From contig JAFUMP010000037.1 of the NCBI GenBank assembly GCA_017482685.1, forward strand, positions 1 to 35,334: a stretch of 35,334 bases of DNA, read 5' to 3'. This stretch comes from a bacterium (GTDB lineage: Bacteria; Cyanobacteriota; Vampirovibrionia; Gastranaerophilales; Gastranaerophilaceae). This document shows, piece after piece, positions 7,364-14,786 of this stretch. The notes under the pieces were generated by a model that ran no database searches, had not been told where the DNA came from, and saw nothing but the letters and a program-made list of their open reading frames with translations. The first letter of the stretch is position 1. Every line of letters begins with the position of its first letter. A program made the translations under genes and the position numbers.

Positions 7364-8822
7364 TAAAAAAATGCAGTATGTTATAAAGTCAGTTCCAACT
7401 GATAATAAGCAAGCTTTGGAAGATTTGCTTAATGAAATGTCAGCGCAAGGCTGGGAATTATATACTATGCATGAAATTGAAACAGATGATTCCTTTGATT
7501 TTAATTGTATTTTTGTACGCCAAAAACAAGAAGAAGATGAAGCAAACTTAGATGATATAATAAATGTAACAAGCTTTAAATCTAGAATGGAGAAAATGCT
7601 TGCAGCACCTACTACTCCTTATGCTACTTGCAAAGAAATTCAACTCAAGATTGCTAATCAAAAGGATAGAATTAAAAGAATTAAAGATGAATTAGAAAAT
7701 GATAGGCTTTCTGTTGATGATAAAAATAAGTTAAACATACAAATGTCAGATGAACTGAAACAGCTAAATAATTTAAAACAAGAGCTTGTTAATGAAATTT
7801 CACCTGATAATTTATATTCAACAATTAAGGAAGAAAAATTTACCGTTCAACTTTCAGAGGAAATCCTTGATTTAGTGAATCTTGAATACAGTAATGGCTT
7901 ATTGTCTGAAACCGTTAAAATTAGACAAAAGCTTACAGAAGAATTAGGTTATGTAATTCCTCATATTCATTTTCATAATGATGATGAGCTTGGACAAAAC
8001 GAATTTTCTATAAAGCTTCATGATGTAGAAGTCTTTAGAGGTTTGGTTTTCCCTAATTATATTGCTTACACAAAAGATGAAATTAATGGTTATAAAATTG
8101 ATGAAGAAGATATTGTTGCTATCGACAATATAACTGGTAAGAAGATTATTTGGATTAAAGAAGAAAAAACTAAGGATTTTTGGCAACAAGGATTAAGTGC
8201 TGTTGAGTATATTGGAAAAGCTATAGAATATATTTCAATAAAAGAAGTATCTGATATTATGGATTACAATGATATTAATAAGTACATTGAGCTTGTATTA
8301 AAAAATAATGCATTTCTTGTTGATAATATTATTCCTGAATTCATAACAATAGCTGATTTGAAATACTTGTTAACTTGTCTTTTAAGAGAACGTGTATCAA
8401 TAAAAAACATTGTATATTTATTTGAAAAAATTAATGATTATGCAAATGAACCAACAAAAGAAGATTTATTAGACAAAGTAAGATTAGCATTTTCAAAATT
8501 AATTATAAAAGACTTAGCGCAAAATGGTGAAATTAAGGTCATAGAATTTTCTGATGAAACATTGGAAAAAATAGATGGTTTCTTTGAGTCAGAAGATGAT
8601 GAAAATATAATTAGAATTGAAGCTTGTGACGTTCAAGATATTGCTAATAAAATTAATAAGTTGGCAAAAACTAAAAAAATAATAACTCCTATTTTAGTTG
8701 TACCTATGGATATTCGTCACATGTGTTTTGTTATACTTTCTGAATTTGTACCGAATATTAGAGTGCTCGCTTGTGAAGAGCTCGTTAGTGATTATAATGT
8801 TAAGTTTATTGGACGTGTTTAA
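7356..8822 (+). CDS. Soluble FlhA-C (FHIPEP cytoplasmic domain) protein with DUF4177-like N-domain
   Basis: 488 residues with no signal peptide and no membrane segment. Residues 1-55 ('YVIKSVPTDN' ... 'SAQGWELYTM') look like the small DUF4177 fold. Residues about 85-145 are a charged, probable coiled-coil linker. From about 165 to the end the protein follows the cytoplasmic domain of the flagellar/type III export gate FlhA segment by segment: 'SETVKIRQKLTEELGYVIP', 'NEFSIKLHDVEVFRG', 'NNAFLVDNIIPEFITIADL', 'LLRERVSIKNIVYLFEKI' and a final 'NIRVLACEELVSDYNVKFIG'. FlhA-C binds export chaperones and substrates under the membrane. The eight-helix export-gate part of FlhA is absent, and the conserved 'DPAFGLPA' loop is replaced. 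The gene is the last of the bamA operon and overlaps pdp by 8 bp. Homology is clear to the eye; the function without the gate is unknown. Confidence 0.75.
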   Translation: MFSKKMQYVIKSVPTDNKQALEDLLNEMSAQGWELYTMHEIETDDSFDFNCIFVRQKQEEDEANLDDIINVTSFKSRMEKMLAAPTTPYATCKEIQLKIANQKDRIKRIKDELENDRLSVDDKNKLNIQMSDELKQLNNLKQELVNEISPDNLYSTIKEEKFTVQLSEEILDLVNLEYSNGLLSETVKIRQKLTEELGYVIPHIHFHNDDELGQNEFSIKLHDVEVFRGLVFPNYIAYTKDEINGYKIDEEDIVAIDNITGKKIIWIKEEKTKDFWQQGLSAVEYIGKAIEYISIKEVSDIMDYNDINKYIELVLKNNAFLVDNIIPEFITIADLKYLLTCLLRERVSIKNIVYLFEKINDYANEPTKEDLLDKVRLAFSKLIIKDLAQNGEIKVIEFSDETLEKIDGFFESEDDENIIRIEACDVQDIANKINKLAKTKKIITPILVVPMDIRHMCFVILSEFVPNIRVLACEELVSDYNVKFIGRV

Positions 8823-8828
8823 TGTATT

Positions 8829-9158
8829 TTAATCATTAATCCAGCGTTTTGGGTCAAATTTTAAGTCTATAACACGCATTTTTAAGCTTTTAGCATAAGG
8901 TTCAAATTTTTTGAGTAAAATTACTTTGTGTAAGCTTAGTTCTTGTGCAACTATCGGATTTAGACAAGCTACCGTCATTGTCCCACCTGGCAACATGCCA
9001 TAAGGTTTGGATTTACCTTTTAATTTTTCAGGTAGAATACTATCCCAAAATTTGTACATATTAGTTCTGGTTATAGCTTTTTTTAGCTGTGGGGAATCCA
9101 TCATTGCACCAATGATATCCTCTACTCCTTCAAAATCTGTATAAAGAACTTTGCTCAT
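8829..9158 (-). CDS. dciA: DciA-like (DUF721) protein
   Basis: 109 residues. The pattern 'FWDSILPEKLKGKSKPYG', 'PGGTMTVACLNPIVAQELSLHKVILLKKFE' and 'MRVIDLKF' matches the DUF721/DciA family: a W near the start of the core, 'V...pvvaqeL', and a closing 'v.diKF'. DciA helps load the replicative helicase DnaB in bacteria lacking DnaC/DnaI. It is convergent with the FlhA-C gene (6 bp between stops) and divergent from nrnA. The start has a good SD (AAAGGGA, five bases from the ATG), unlike its divergent neighbour. Short proteins of this family are easily confused, so confidence is moderate. Confidence 0.65.
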   Translation of the reverse strand: MSKVLYTDFEGVEDIIGAMMDSPQLKKAITRTNMYKFWDSILPEKLKGKSKPYGMLPGGTMTVACLNPIVAQELSLHKVILLKKFEPYAKSLKMRVIDLKFDPKRWIND

Positions 9159-9179
9159 TTAATCCCTTTGTGTTATGCT
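9151..9179 (+). promoter_or_regulatory. Promoter of nrnA, predicted leaderless
   Basis: TTGCTC (9151-9156), a 17-bp spacer and TATGCT (9174-9179) with the TG extension at 9171-9172. Only 6 nt separate the -10 from the ATG at 9186, so transcription should begin at or next to the start codon. The -35 overlaps the first codons of the divergent dciA-like gene. Confidence 0.5.
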
Positions 9180-9185
9180 GTCAGA

Positions 9186-10133
9186 ATGGAATATAATTTA
9201 AATGATATCATAAAGAGTTCAAAAAAAATACTTTTATTAAGCCATGTAAATCCTGATGGTGATACTTTAGGTTCTATGTGTGCAATGTATTCAATGATTG
9301 AAAAACACTTTAAAAAAAAGGCTGATATGAGTATTGTTTCAAATATTCCATTTAATTATAAATTTTTACCTAATATAGATTTAGCCCAAAGATATTTCGA
9401 TCCATCGTTGGTTTATGATTTAGCTATTGCGTTAGATGTTGCAGCTATTGATAGAATGAGAGATGCAAAAATACTTTTTGACAAAGCTAAATTTAGGGTT
9501 AATATTGATCATCACAAAACCAATCCCGCTTATGGAGATATTAATATAATTGAGCCAGATGCTAGTTCTTGTGGTGAAGTTCTTTATAATTATTTTAAAA
9601 AACAGAGTATGGATATTTCTGAAGATGCGGCAATTTGTTTATATACAGCAATAATGACGGATACTGGCAATTTTAAATTTGAAAATACAACTTCTAGTGT
9701 TTTTCTAACCGTTGCAGATTTAGTAAACCTAGGTGCGAATCCAAACAAACTTTATAAATATTGTTATGAAAGTAAAACTAAAAATTTTGTTATGTTTCAA
9801 AACTATTGTGTTAATAAAGCAGAATTTTTACAGAATAATAAAATTGCTTATACAACAGTATATAAAAAAGATTTAGAAAAATTTTCTGCTGGTGATGATT
9901 ACACTGATGGTATAGCAGAAACACTAAGAGCTATTGATACTACAGAAGTCTCTTTTGTAGTTAAAGAGGTTGAATCTAAAGTAACAAAGGTTTCAATGAG
10001 AAGCAAAAAACTTGATGTTGCCAAAATTTGCGAAATTTTTGGTGGTGGGGGGCATACTTTTGCTGCAGGATGTACTATAAAAGCTTCTATAAAAGATTCT
10101 ATTGATAAATTATTGAAAGAGATTAAATTGTGA
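9186..10133 (+). CDS. nrnA: DHH-family nanoRNase/pAp phosphatase (NrnA-like)
   Basis: 315 residues from the ATG at 9186; the frame can be extended to a TTG at 9168, but that lies inside the promoter. The DHH/DHHA1 architecture is complete: 'HVNPDGD' (20-26), 'ALDVA', 'IDHHKTN', 'DTGNFKFENT' and, in DHHA1, 'GGGGHTFAAG', which contacts the substrate. Metal-binding Asp and His residues are all present. NrnA removes nanoRNAs and 3'-phosphoadenosine-5'-phosphate. Its stop overlaps the GTG start of the next gene (GTGA), indicating translational coupling. Confidence 0.9.
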   Translation: MEYNLNDIIKSSKKILLLSHVNPDGDTLGSMCAMYSMIEKHFKKKADMSIVSNIPFNYKFLPNIDLAQRYFDPSLVYDLAIALDVAAIDRMRDAKILFDKAKFRVNIDHHKTNPAYGDINIIEPDASSCGEVLYNYFKKQSMDISEDAAICLYTAIMTDTGNFKFENTTSSVFLTVADLVNLGANPNKLYKYCYESKTKNFVMFQNYCVNKAEFLQNNKIAYTTVYKKDLEKFSAGDDYTDGIAETLRAIDTTEVSFVVKEVESKVTKVSMRSKKLDVAKICEIFGGGGHTFAAGCTIKASIKDSIDKLLKEIKL

Positions 10134-11023
10134 ATATAAAAACTGTTTTTAGAAACAATATTAAAACAATAAGAAATATCATACAATCTGTAGTAGAACA
10201 TGATTTTTTTGGCATGGCATCTGAAATGGGCTTTATGCTTTGTATTGGAATTTGTCCAATTATGCTGTTTCTAACAGCTTTATTTGGCTGGATTGGCAAA
10301 CATTCTTTTATGAATCCAATATTAGCTTTTATGCAGAATATAGTTCCATCTGATGCAATGAATGTCATACATACTGTCTTAAATGAGATATTTTTCTACT
10401 CAAAAAGTGGGATTATTGCTACTATTGGTTTTGCAATAACATTATTCTTGTCAACTAACACAATGGCAATTGTTGCAAAAGGTTTAAACAGAGCATATAA
10501 AGTAAAAGAAACAAGAAATTTCTTTTATTCTAGACTACTTGCTCTTGTGATGGTATTAGTACATACACTTGTTTTATTTTTAAGTATCACATTGATTGTA
10601 TTTGGTAAAGTTATTGTAAAATTTTTAGTTACATATATCGGTATGACAGAGCATTTAGGTAATATAATGTTATTTGTACGTTGGCCTATCGCGTTTTTAA
10701 CCTTATTTGTTTTAGCTTATTTGAGTTATTATATTTTACCAGATTTGTCTGGTAACGAACGCTTAAGACGTCATAGTGCTTTACCTGGAACAATATTCTT
10801 TTGCATATCATGGTTATTAGGTTCTTGGGGGTTTTCATTATATATAAATAATTTACATACATACAATTTTGTATATGGAACGATTGCGGGGTTTGCAATA
10901 ATGATGATGTGGTTATATTATACATCATTATTAATTTTAATTGGTGGAGAAATCAATTGTCAATTATATGAAAAATTAGAACGCAAAGATGAGCTTATTG
11001 CACGTAGAGAGGGTAAAGTTTAG
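10130..11023 (+). CDS. YihY/BrkB-family inner-membrane protein
   Basis: 297 residues with six predicted membrane helices and the family pattern: an amphipathic N-terminal 'VVEHDFFGMASEMGF' segment, 'LNRAYKVKETRNFFYSRLLAL' between helices 2 and 3, and 'GTIAGFAIMMMWLYYTSLLILIGGEIN' near the C-terminus. YihY/BrkB proteins were once annotated as RNase BN, incorrectly; recent work links the family to anionic phospholipid transport toward the outer membrane, alongside AsmA-like proteins. It starts at GTG overlapping the nrnA stop by 4 nt. Its TAG stop overlaps the TAA of the convergent GNAT gene on the other strand. Confidence 0.88.
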   Translation: MNIKTVFRNNIKTIRNIIQSVVEHDFFGMASEMGFMLCIGICPIMLFLTALFGWIGKHSFMNPILAFMQNIVPSDAMNVIHTVLNEIFFYSKSGIIATIGFAITLFLSTNTMAIVAKGLNRAYKVKETRNFFYSRLLALVMVLVHTLVLFLSITLIVFGKVIVKFLVTYIGMTEHLGNIMLFVRWPIAFLTLFVLAYLSYYILPDLSGNERLRRHSALPGTIFFCISWLLGSWGFSLYINNLHTYNFVYGTIAGFAIMMMWLYYTSLLILIGGEINCQLYEKLERKDELIARREGKV

Positions 11024-11583
11024 CGCTTAAATATCATATAAATAGATTTTTTATTATTTTTAAAACCCAATTTTTTGTAAAAGGCTTCTGCATCAGAATC
11101 AACTGCATAAAGTTTTATGCTTGTGTTGATAAATTTATCTAAAATCGTTTTTAATATTGCTTGTCCAATATGTTTAAATTTTCTATTAGGAGAAGTATAT
11201 TCTTGCATTGGAGCAACTTGTAAATGCTCTAATGTAAAAGTTTTATCAGCTTCTTCTCTTAATGTTGCGACACCTAATATTGAATCTGCATTTAATTTGT
11301 TAAACGGTGAGCTATGTTTAGTTAAAGCAAAATATCTATAGTTTGCATCATTTGATATTTTTTTCCCAAATTTTTCATAAGAAAAATTATCGAATACATC
11401 TTTTGCATAAGAATATCCTTTGTTCCAGCCTAATGCAATTTGTCTTAGTGCTTCATAGTCATCATTATTAGCTTTATCAAGTTCAACAAAAGAACTAATA
11501 TATCCAGATTCTTTGTTGGTATTATTATTTCGTTTTATGACTGTAGCATAGCCTACAAGTGAAGCTTTAAACGATACATTCAT
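11020..11583 (-). CDS. GNAT-fold N-acetyltransferase with SFKA N-terminal leader
   Basis: 187 residues. The C-terminal half carries a GNAT core: 'SILGVATLREE' (strands 2-3), 'LEHLQVAP' (strand 4), a degenerate acetyl-CoA loop in 'KFKHIGQAILKTILDK', and 'IKLYAVDSDAEAFYKKLGFK' (strand 5, helix 4). The usual R/QxxGxG/A is reduced to 'KFKHIGQ', so cofactor binding is plausible but not assured. The N-terminus 'MNVSFKA' resembles the leaders of the proteins at 17062 and 22808 (finding). It lies 34 bp downstream of the SRP RNA on the same strand and may receive read-through. The substrate is unknown. Confidence 0.65.
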   Translation of the reverse strand: MNVSFKASLVGYATVIKRNNNTNKESGYISSFVELDKANNDDYEALRQIALGWNKGYSYAKDVFDNFSYEKFGKKISNDANYRYFALTKHSSPFNKLNADSILGVATLREEADKTFTLEHLQVAPMQEYTSPNRKFKHIGQAILKTILDKFINTSIKLYAVDSDAEAFYKKLGFKNNKKSIYMIFKR

Positions 11584-11616
11584 TATGATATTTCTTTCCG
11601 CTAGTGATTTTAATAT

Positions 11617-11880
11617 AAAACCGTACCACTACCTATCGAAATAATGAAAATTTAGATTCAATAATTAGGACCTACTTCTTAGAAGTACAATACCCGCAAG
11701 GATTATCTTAGTGCTGCTATGTTTCCATCCTGACACGGTTCGATAGCTTACGCCATCATATTCTAAATTATCTACAGCCATAATTATATCGGCTAAATAT
11801 CAATACTCCTCACAGTAGGCTCTGCCCCTCGCATGAAGCGTTCGAGTCGAGAGATCCGCTAAGTCCCCGGGGAGTACGGT
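11617..11880 (-). ncRNA. ffs: Signal recognition particle RNA, large bacterial type
   Basis: On the minus strand the SRP S-domain hallmark is present: GUGUCAGG (complement of 11729-11736), a three-pair AUG/CAU stem closed by a GAAA tetraloop (11719-11728) and AGCAGC (11713-11718). The 5' portion contains the Alu-type segment 'CUUAGCGG' ... 'CUCGAACGC' ... 'GCGAGGGGC'. The ends close on each other: ACCGUAC (11874-11880) pairs with GUACGGU (11620-11626), followed by U's. The length of about 260 nt fits the long SRP RNA of Bacillus/Clostridium rather than the 100-nt 4.5S type. With Ffh it targets ribosomes to the membrane. Fine details of helix 5 were not resolved by hand. Confidence 0.85.
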
Positions 11881-11886
11881 ATGTGA

Positions 11887-11915
11887 ATATTAGCATAAAA
11901 GACATGCATTTTCAA
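11887..11915 (-). promoter_or_regulatory. SRP RNA promoter inside the carboxypeptidase gene
   Basis: On the minus strand TTGAAA (11910-11915), a 17-bp spacer and TAATAT (11887-11892) precede the SRP RNA 5' end by 6 nt. The -10 includes the TAA stop codon of the LD-carboxypeptidase gene, and the -35 lies in its last codons, so the gene end and the promoter share sequence. Confidence 0.7.
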
Positions 11916-12729
11916 GTTTTGCGAATTTTCCTATTGGTAAAGTTATTTTATTTTCTGCATGAGTTATACCTTCTATATAAACGGTTGGAAGATTAAATGT
12001 TTTAAATAAATCTTCAAGCCAAACTATATTATCGGTATTTAAAAAATCTCCTAAAACTATTGCTTTGCAATTATTGTTGAATTTTTCAATGTTGAATAAC
12101 TGTGTAAACATTTTATCAATTTTGTAAACAGGCTCATTTAAATCTTCTGTAAAGAAAATAAAATTTTCATCGGGAATAAAATCCTGTCCGCAAAGCGACA
12201 CAATAGTCGAAAGATTTCCACCCCATAAAATACCTTTAGCTGAGCCTTGTTTATAAATTTTTGTAGCTGAAAGTTCTATGGATTCATTATTAAGTGCTTT
12301 AAAAAAACTGTCATTTGTAAAATTATTAAGTTTTACATAATCTGAACAAGCCATTGGGCCATGATATGTCATAAGTCCACATTTTTTATAAAACATTAAT
12401 AATAACGCTGTTATGTCAGAAAAGCCCACAAAAGGCTTTGGATTAGTTTTAATAATATTATAATCAATTTTATTAATTAAACGTATAGAACCATAACCGC
12501 CACGAGCATTTAAAATAATTTTAATTTCTGGATCTTGAAAGAATTTATAAAGCTCATCCAATTTATCATCATCAGAGCCAGCAAGATAACGATTAGTTTT
12601 ATAAATATTTGATGAAAGTTTAATTTTAAAGCCTAATGATTCAAGATTTTGAACTGTTTGAAGGATTATTGCCTCTTCGCACGCTCCTCCAAGTGCTATT
12701 ATTCCTATTGTGTCGCCCAAATTAATCAT
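11890..12729 (-). CDS. LD-carboxypeptidase (peptidase family S66)
   Basis: 279 residues of the LdcA/MccF type. The family pattern is complete: 'NARGGYGSIRLI' near the middle, the nucleophile in 'FVGFSDITALL', 'TYHGPM', 'GILWGGNLSTI', the Glu of the Ser-Glu-His triad in 'FFTEDLNEP' and the His in 'EGITHAENKITLPIG'. These enzymes remove the terminal D-Ala from murein tetrapeptides during recycling, or cleave MccC7-like compounds. The lack of a signal peptide fits a cytoplasmic recycling role. The start is 6 nt after an extended -10 and has no SD. The last codons double as the SRP RNA promoter. Confidence 0.9.
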   Translation of the reverse strand: MINLGDTIGIIALGGACEEAIILQTVQNLESLGFKIKLSSNIYKTNRYLAGSDDDKLDELYKFFQDPEIKIILNARGGYGSIRLINKIDYNIIKTNPKPFVGFSDITALLLMFYKKCGLMTYHGPMACSDYVKLNNFTNDSFFKALNNESIELSATKIYKQGSAKGILWGGNLSTIVSLCGQDFIPDENFIFFTEDLNEPVYKIDKMFTQLFNIEKFNNNCKAIVLGDFLNTDNIVWLEDLFKTFNLPTVYIEGITHAENKITLPIGKFAKLENACLLC

Positions 12730-12735
12730 AAATTT

Positions 12736-12744
12736 ATTATATCA
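12736..12744 (-). promoter_or_regulatory. Extended -10 of the LD-carboxypeptidase gene
   Basis: TGaTATAAT on the minus strand ends 6 nt before the ATG (12727-12729), with no ribosome site between. The -35 region is not recognisable. The divergent plus-strand promoter at 12752-12781 lies back to back with it. Confidence 0.5.
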
Positions 12745-12751
12745 TAACTTT

Positions 12752-12781
12752 TTGACTTTATCTTTGATTAAAGTATATAAT
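12752..12781 (+). promoter_or_regulatory. Sigma-70 promoter of the HExxH protein gene
   Basis: TTGACT (12752-12757), an 18-bp spacer and a perfect TATAAT (12776-12781). The start is expected near 12788, ahead of a GAGGG ribosome site at 12791-12795. Confidence 0.7.
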
Positions 12782-12801
12782 ATTATAAATGAGGGCAATT
12801 T

Positions 12802-13470
12802 ATGAAAAAGATATTTGTATTATTAATAGCATATTTCTTTAGTTATATAGGACTTTATGCAGCTTCATTTGATCCCGTTCCAGGTCAAGTTAAACTTCCT
12901 AGTAAATATACTCAAAATTATATTGATACTCTTGGGGAGGAATATAAAAAAGTATCTGATAAACAAATTTTTCACGTTGCTCTTGATATGATGAAGGATA
13001 CAAGTGCTGAATTTTCTAGGAAAGCTATTTTAGGCTATAATTTAACTCAAAAGCCTATTAGAATCGAGTTTAAAGATTTATCAGAACTTAATCAAGCTTA
13101 TTCTTCTTATGATGCTGTAGGTTGGAAAAAGAAAAATAAGCTATATATTTATATTAATCCTAAACACGAATATGCCCCACCAGCAGCCCTAGCAGCTTTA
13201 TTAGCGCATGAAGCTTTACATCAAGATGAATATAATTCTTTAAGTGAAGAAACTTATGCTTGGACAATGGAAGCAAATGTTTGGTGTGAAATGTTAAAGC
13301 GTTTTCCTGAATCAAATAATTTAGAATCACCTTTAGTCATGCGTGAAAACATATTAAAACAATTGCTTGAAAAGGGTAATTATACGAATAAATATATAAA
13401 AAAGACTGTGTATGCAAATCAAGGGTATAAAAATTTACCATTAACTTCACCCGGTTTTAGTGTTGATTAA
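12802..13470 (+). CDS. Secreted HExxH metallopeptidase-like protein
   Basis: 222 residues with a signal peptide (cleavage near 'GLYAA', about residue 20). 'ALLAHEALHQDEYNSLSEETYAW' contains the zinc-binding HEALH motif, followed at a plausible distance by Glu residues that could be the third ligand, as in gluzincins. The upstream segment 'AVGWKKKNKLYIYINPKH' resembles the strand that lines the active site in this class. No close family is recognised. The gene has its own promoter and SD and is followed by the ctpA gene 83 bp downstream, so two exported proteases are neighbours. Confidence 0.6.
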   Translation: MKKIFVLLIAYFFSYIGLYAASFDPVPGQVKLPSKYTQNYIDTLGEEYKKVSDKQIFHVALDMMKDTSAEFSRKAILGYNLTQKPIRIEFKDLSELNQAYSSYDAVGWKKKNKLYIYINPKHEYAPPAALAALLAHEALHQDEYNSLSEETYAWTMEANVWCEMLKRFPESNNLESPLVMRENILKQLLEKGNYTNKYIKKTVYANQGYKNLPLTSPGFSVD

Positions 13471-13498
13471 AATTTCTAACAAAATCATAGTTAGCATG

Positions 13499-13514
13499 CT
13501 TATTAATTAATAAG
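13499..13514. promoter_or_regulatory. 16-bp perfect palindrome upstream of ctpA
   Basis: CTTATTAATTAATAAG is a perfect palindrome just upstream of the ctpA promoter elements. It could be an operator, but perfect AT-only palindromes arise easily in such AT-rich DNA. Confidence 0.25.
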
Positions 13515-13518
13515 TATA

Positions 13519-13547
13519 TTGATTGTGTTATATTCTTGATGTTAAAT
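13519..13547 (+). promoter_or_regulatory. Possible ctpA promoter
   Basis: TTGATT (13519-13524), a 17-bp spacer and TTAAAT (13542-13547), ending 6 nt before the ATG. A competing extended -10 (TGtTATATT, 13526-13534) would give a 13-nt leader without SD. Either way the start codon has no ribosome site. Confidence 0.4.
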
Positions 13548-13553
13548 TAACTT

Positions 13554-14786
13554 ATGAGAGTTAAACAATTTTTGATACCAGCGTTACTAATTTTAATTTT
13601 GGTTGTATTTAACCAAATATTTCTTAACACTTTTAGTAGGGCAAATTATTATTTTACAAATCAAGCTTTATATAGCAATGAAACAGTTAGTTCTCAAAAA
13701 TTGTTTGATAGAACTTGGAAAATTATTCAAAAAGAATACTTTGAGCCATCATTGAATCATCAAGATTGGTCAAGATGGAAAACCCATTATCAAGGTAAAA
13801 TTAAGACCGAAGAGGATGCAAAAGTTGCAATTGATTCTATGATTGCAAGTTTAAATGAACCATATACTAGATTTATGAATAAAAAAGACTTTGAGGATCT
13901 TGCAACTTCTATTACGTCAAAAATTTATGGAATAGGTGTAAATATTTATTCAAATTCTGGGAAAATTGAAATTTTTAATGTTATTCAGTCTACACCAGCG
14001 GATTTAGCAGGGATTAAACAAGGAGATGTTATTGCAAGTGTAAATGGCAAAGATACAAATGGCATGAATATATCAGAAGTAGCTTCTTTGGTAAGAGGGC
14101 CTGAAAACAGCATTGTTGAGTTAGTTCTAATTAGAGATAATAAGAAAATTGTAAAAAAAATAAAACGTAAAGAAATAAAAATAAAAAATGTTAAGAGTTC
14201 AATTATTGATAATCATATAGGTTATATACAAATAATAAGTTTTATGGGTGGAGCAACTCCTAATGAATTTTTAGAAGCGCTTGAAAATACTAAGAACACA
14301 GATTCTCTAATTTTGGATTTACGTGGAAATACTGGTGGTTTATTAGATAATGCTGTTTTTATAGCTAATATGTTCATTAATAAAGGAGAACTTGTTGAAA
14401 TTATATATAGAAATGGACATAAAAAATCAATAAATGCAGTTCCAGGTCAAGAATTACTTGATAAGCCAACCGTTGTATTAGTAAATGGAGCAAGCGCTAG
14501 TGCAAGTGAAATTCTTTCAGGAGCATTAAAAGATTATAAACGCGCAAAACTTATTGGTAAAAAAACTTTTGGCAAAGGACTTGTTCAAAAAGTCGTATCA
14601 TTACCTAATCAAAGTGGAGTTAATATAACAATCGCACGCTATTTAACTCCTAATGGTACAGATATTAATAAATTAGGAATTAAACCTGATATTGAAATTG
14701 GAAATGACTATGATTTTAATTTTAATAATGGTAAACGTGATATTCAATTAGAAACAGCTAAGGAAGTATTAAATGCAAAAAATTAG
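13554..14786 (+). CDS. Carboxy-terminal processing protease (S41, CtpA type)
   Basis: 410 residues: an N-terminal membrane anchor or signal (about 5-25), a helical region, a PDZ domain (about 120-205, including 'GIGVNIYSNSGKIEI' and 'SPADLAGIKQGD'-like 'TPADLAGIKQGDVIASVNG') and the S41 catalytic core. The catalytic serine is S316 in 'NGASASASEI' and the lysine is K341 in 'KKTFGKGLVQ', spaced 25 residues apart as in Tsp. CtpA-type proteases cut unstructured C-termini of periplasmic proteins. The gene overlaps bioF by 14 bp, so the two are cotranscribed. Confidence 0.93.
   Translation: MRVKQFLIPALLILILVVFNQIFLNTFSRANYYFTNQALYSNETVSSQKLFDRTWKIIQKEYFEPSLNHQDWSRWKTHYQGKIKTEEDAKVAIDSMIASLNEPYTRFMNKKDFEDLATSITSKIYGIGVNIYSNSGKIEIFNVIQSTPADLAGIKQGDVIASVNGKDTNGMNISEVASLVRGPENSIVELVLIRDNKKIVKKIKRKEIKIKNVKSSIIDNHIGYIQIISFMGGATPNEFLEALENTKNTDSLILDLRGNTGGLLDNAVFIANMFINKGELVEIIYRNGHKKSINAVPGQELLDKPTVVLVNGASASASEILSGALKDYKRAKLIGKKTFGKGLVQKVVSLPNQSGVNITIARYLTPNGTDINKLGIKPDIEIGNDYDFNFNNGKRDIQLETAKEVLNAKN

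Noticed and set aside
9168..9185. TTG-started extension of nrnA
   Set aside because: These codons overlap the extended -10 element, and the DHH domain begins properly from the ATG at 9186.
11820..11860. tRNA-like GTTCGAGTC segment
   Set aside because: No acceptor stem or anticodon arm; the segment fits the Alu-type part of SRP RNA.
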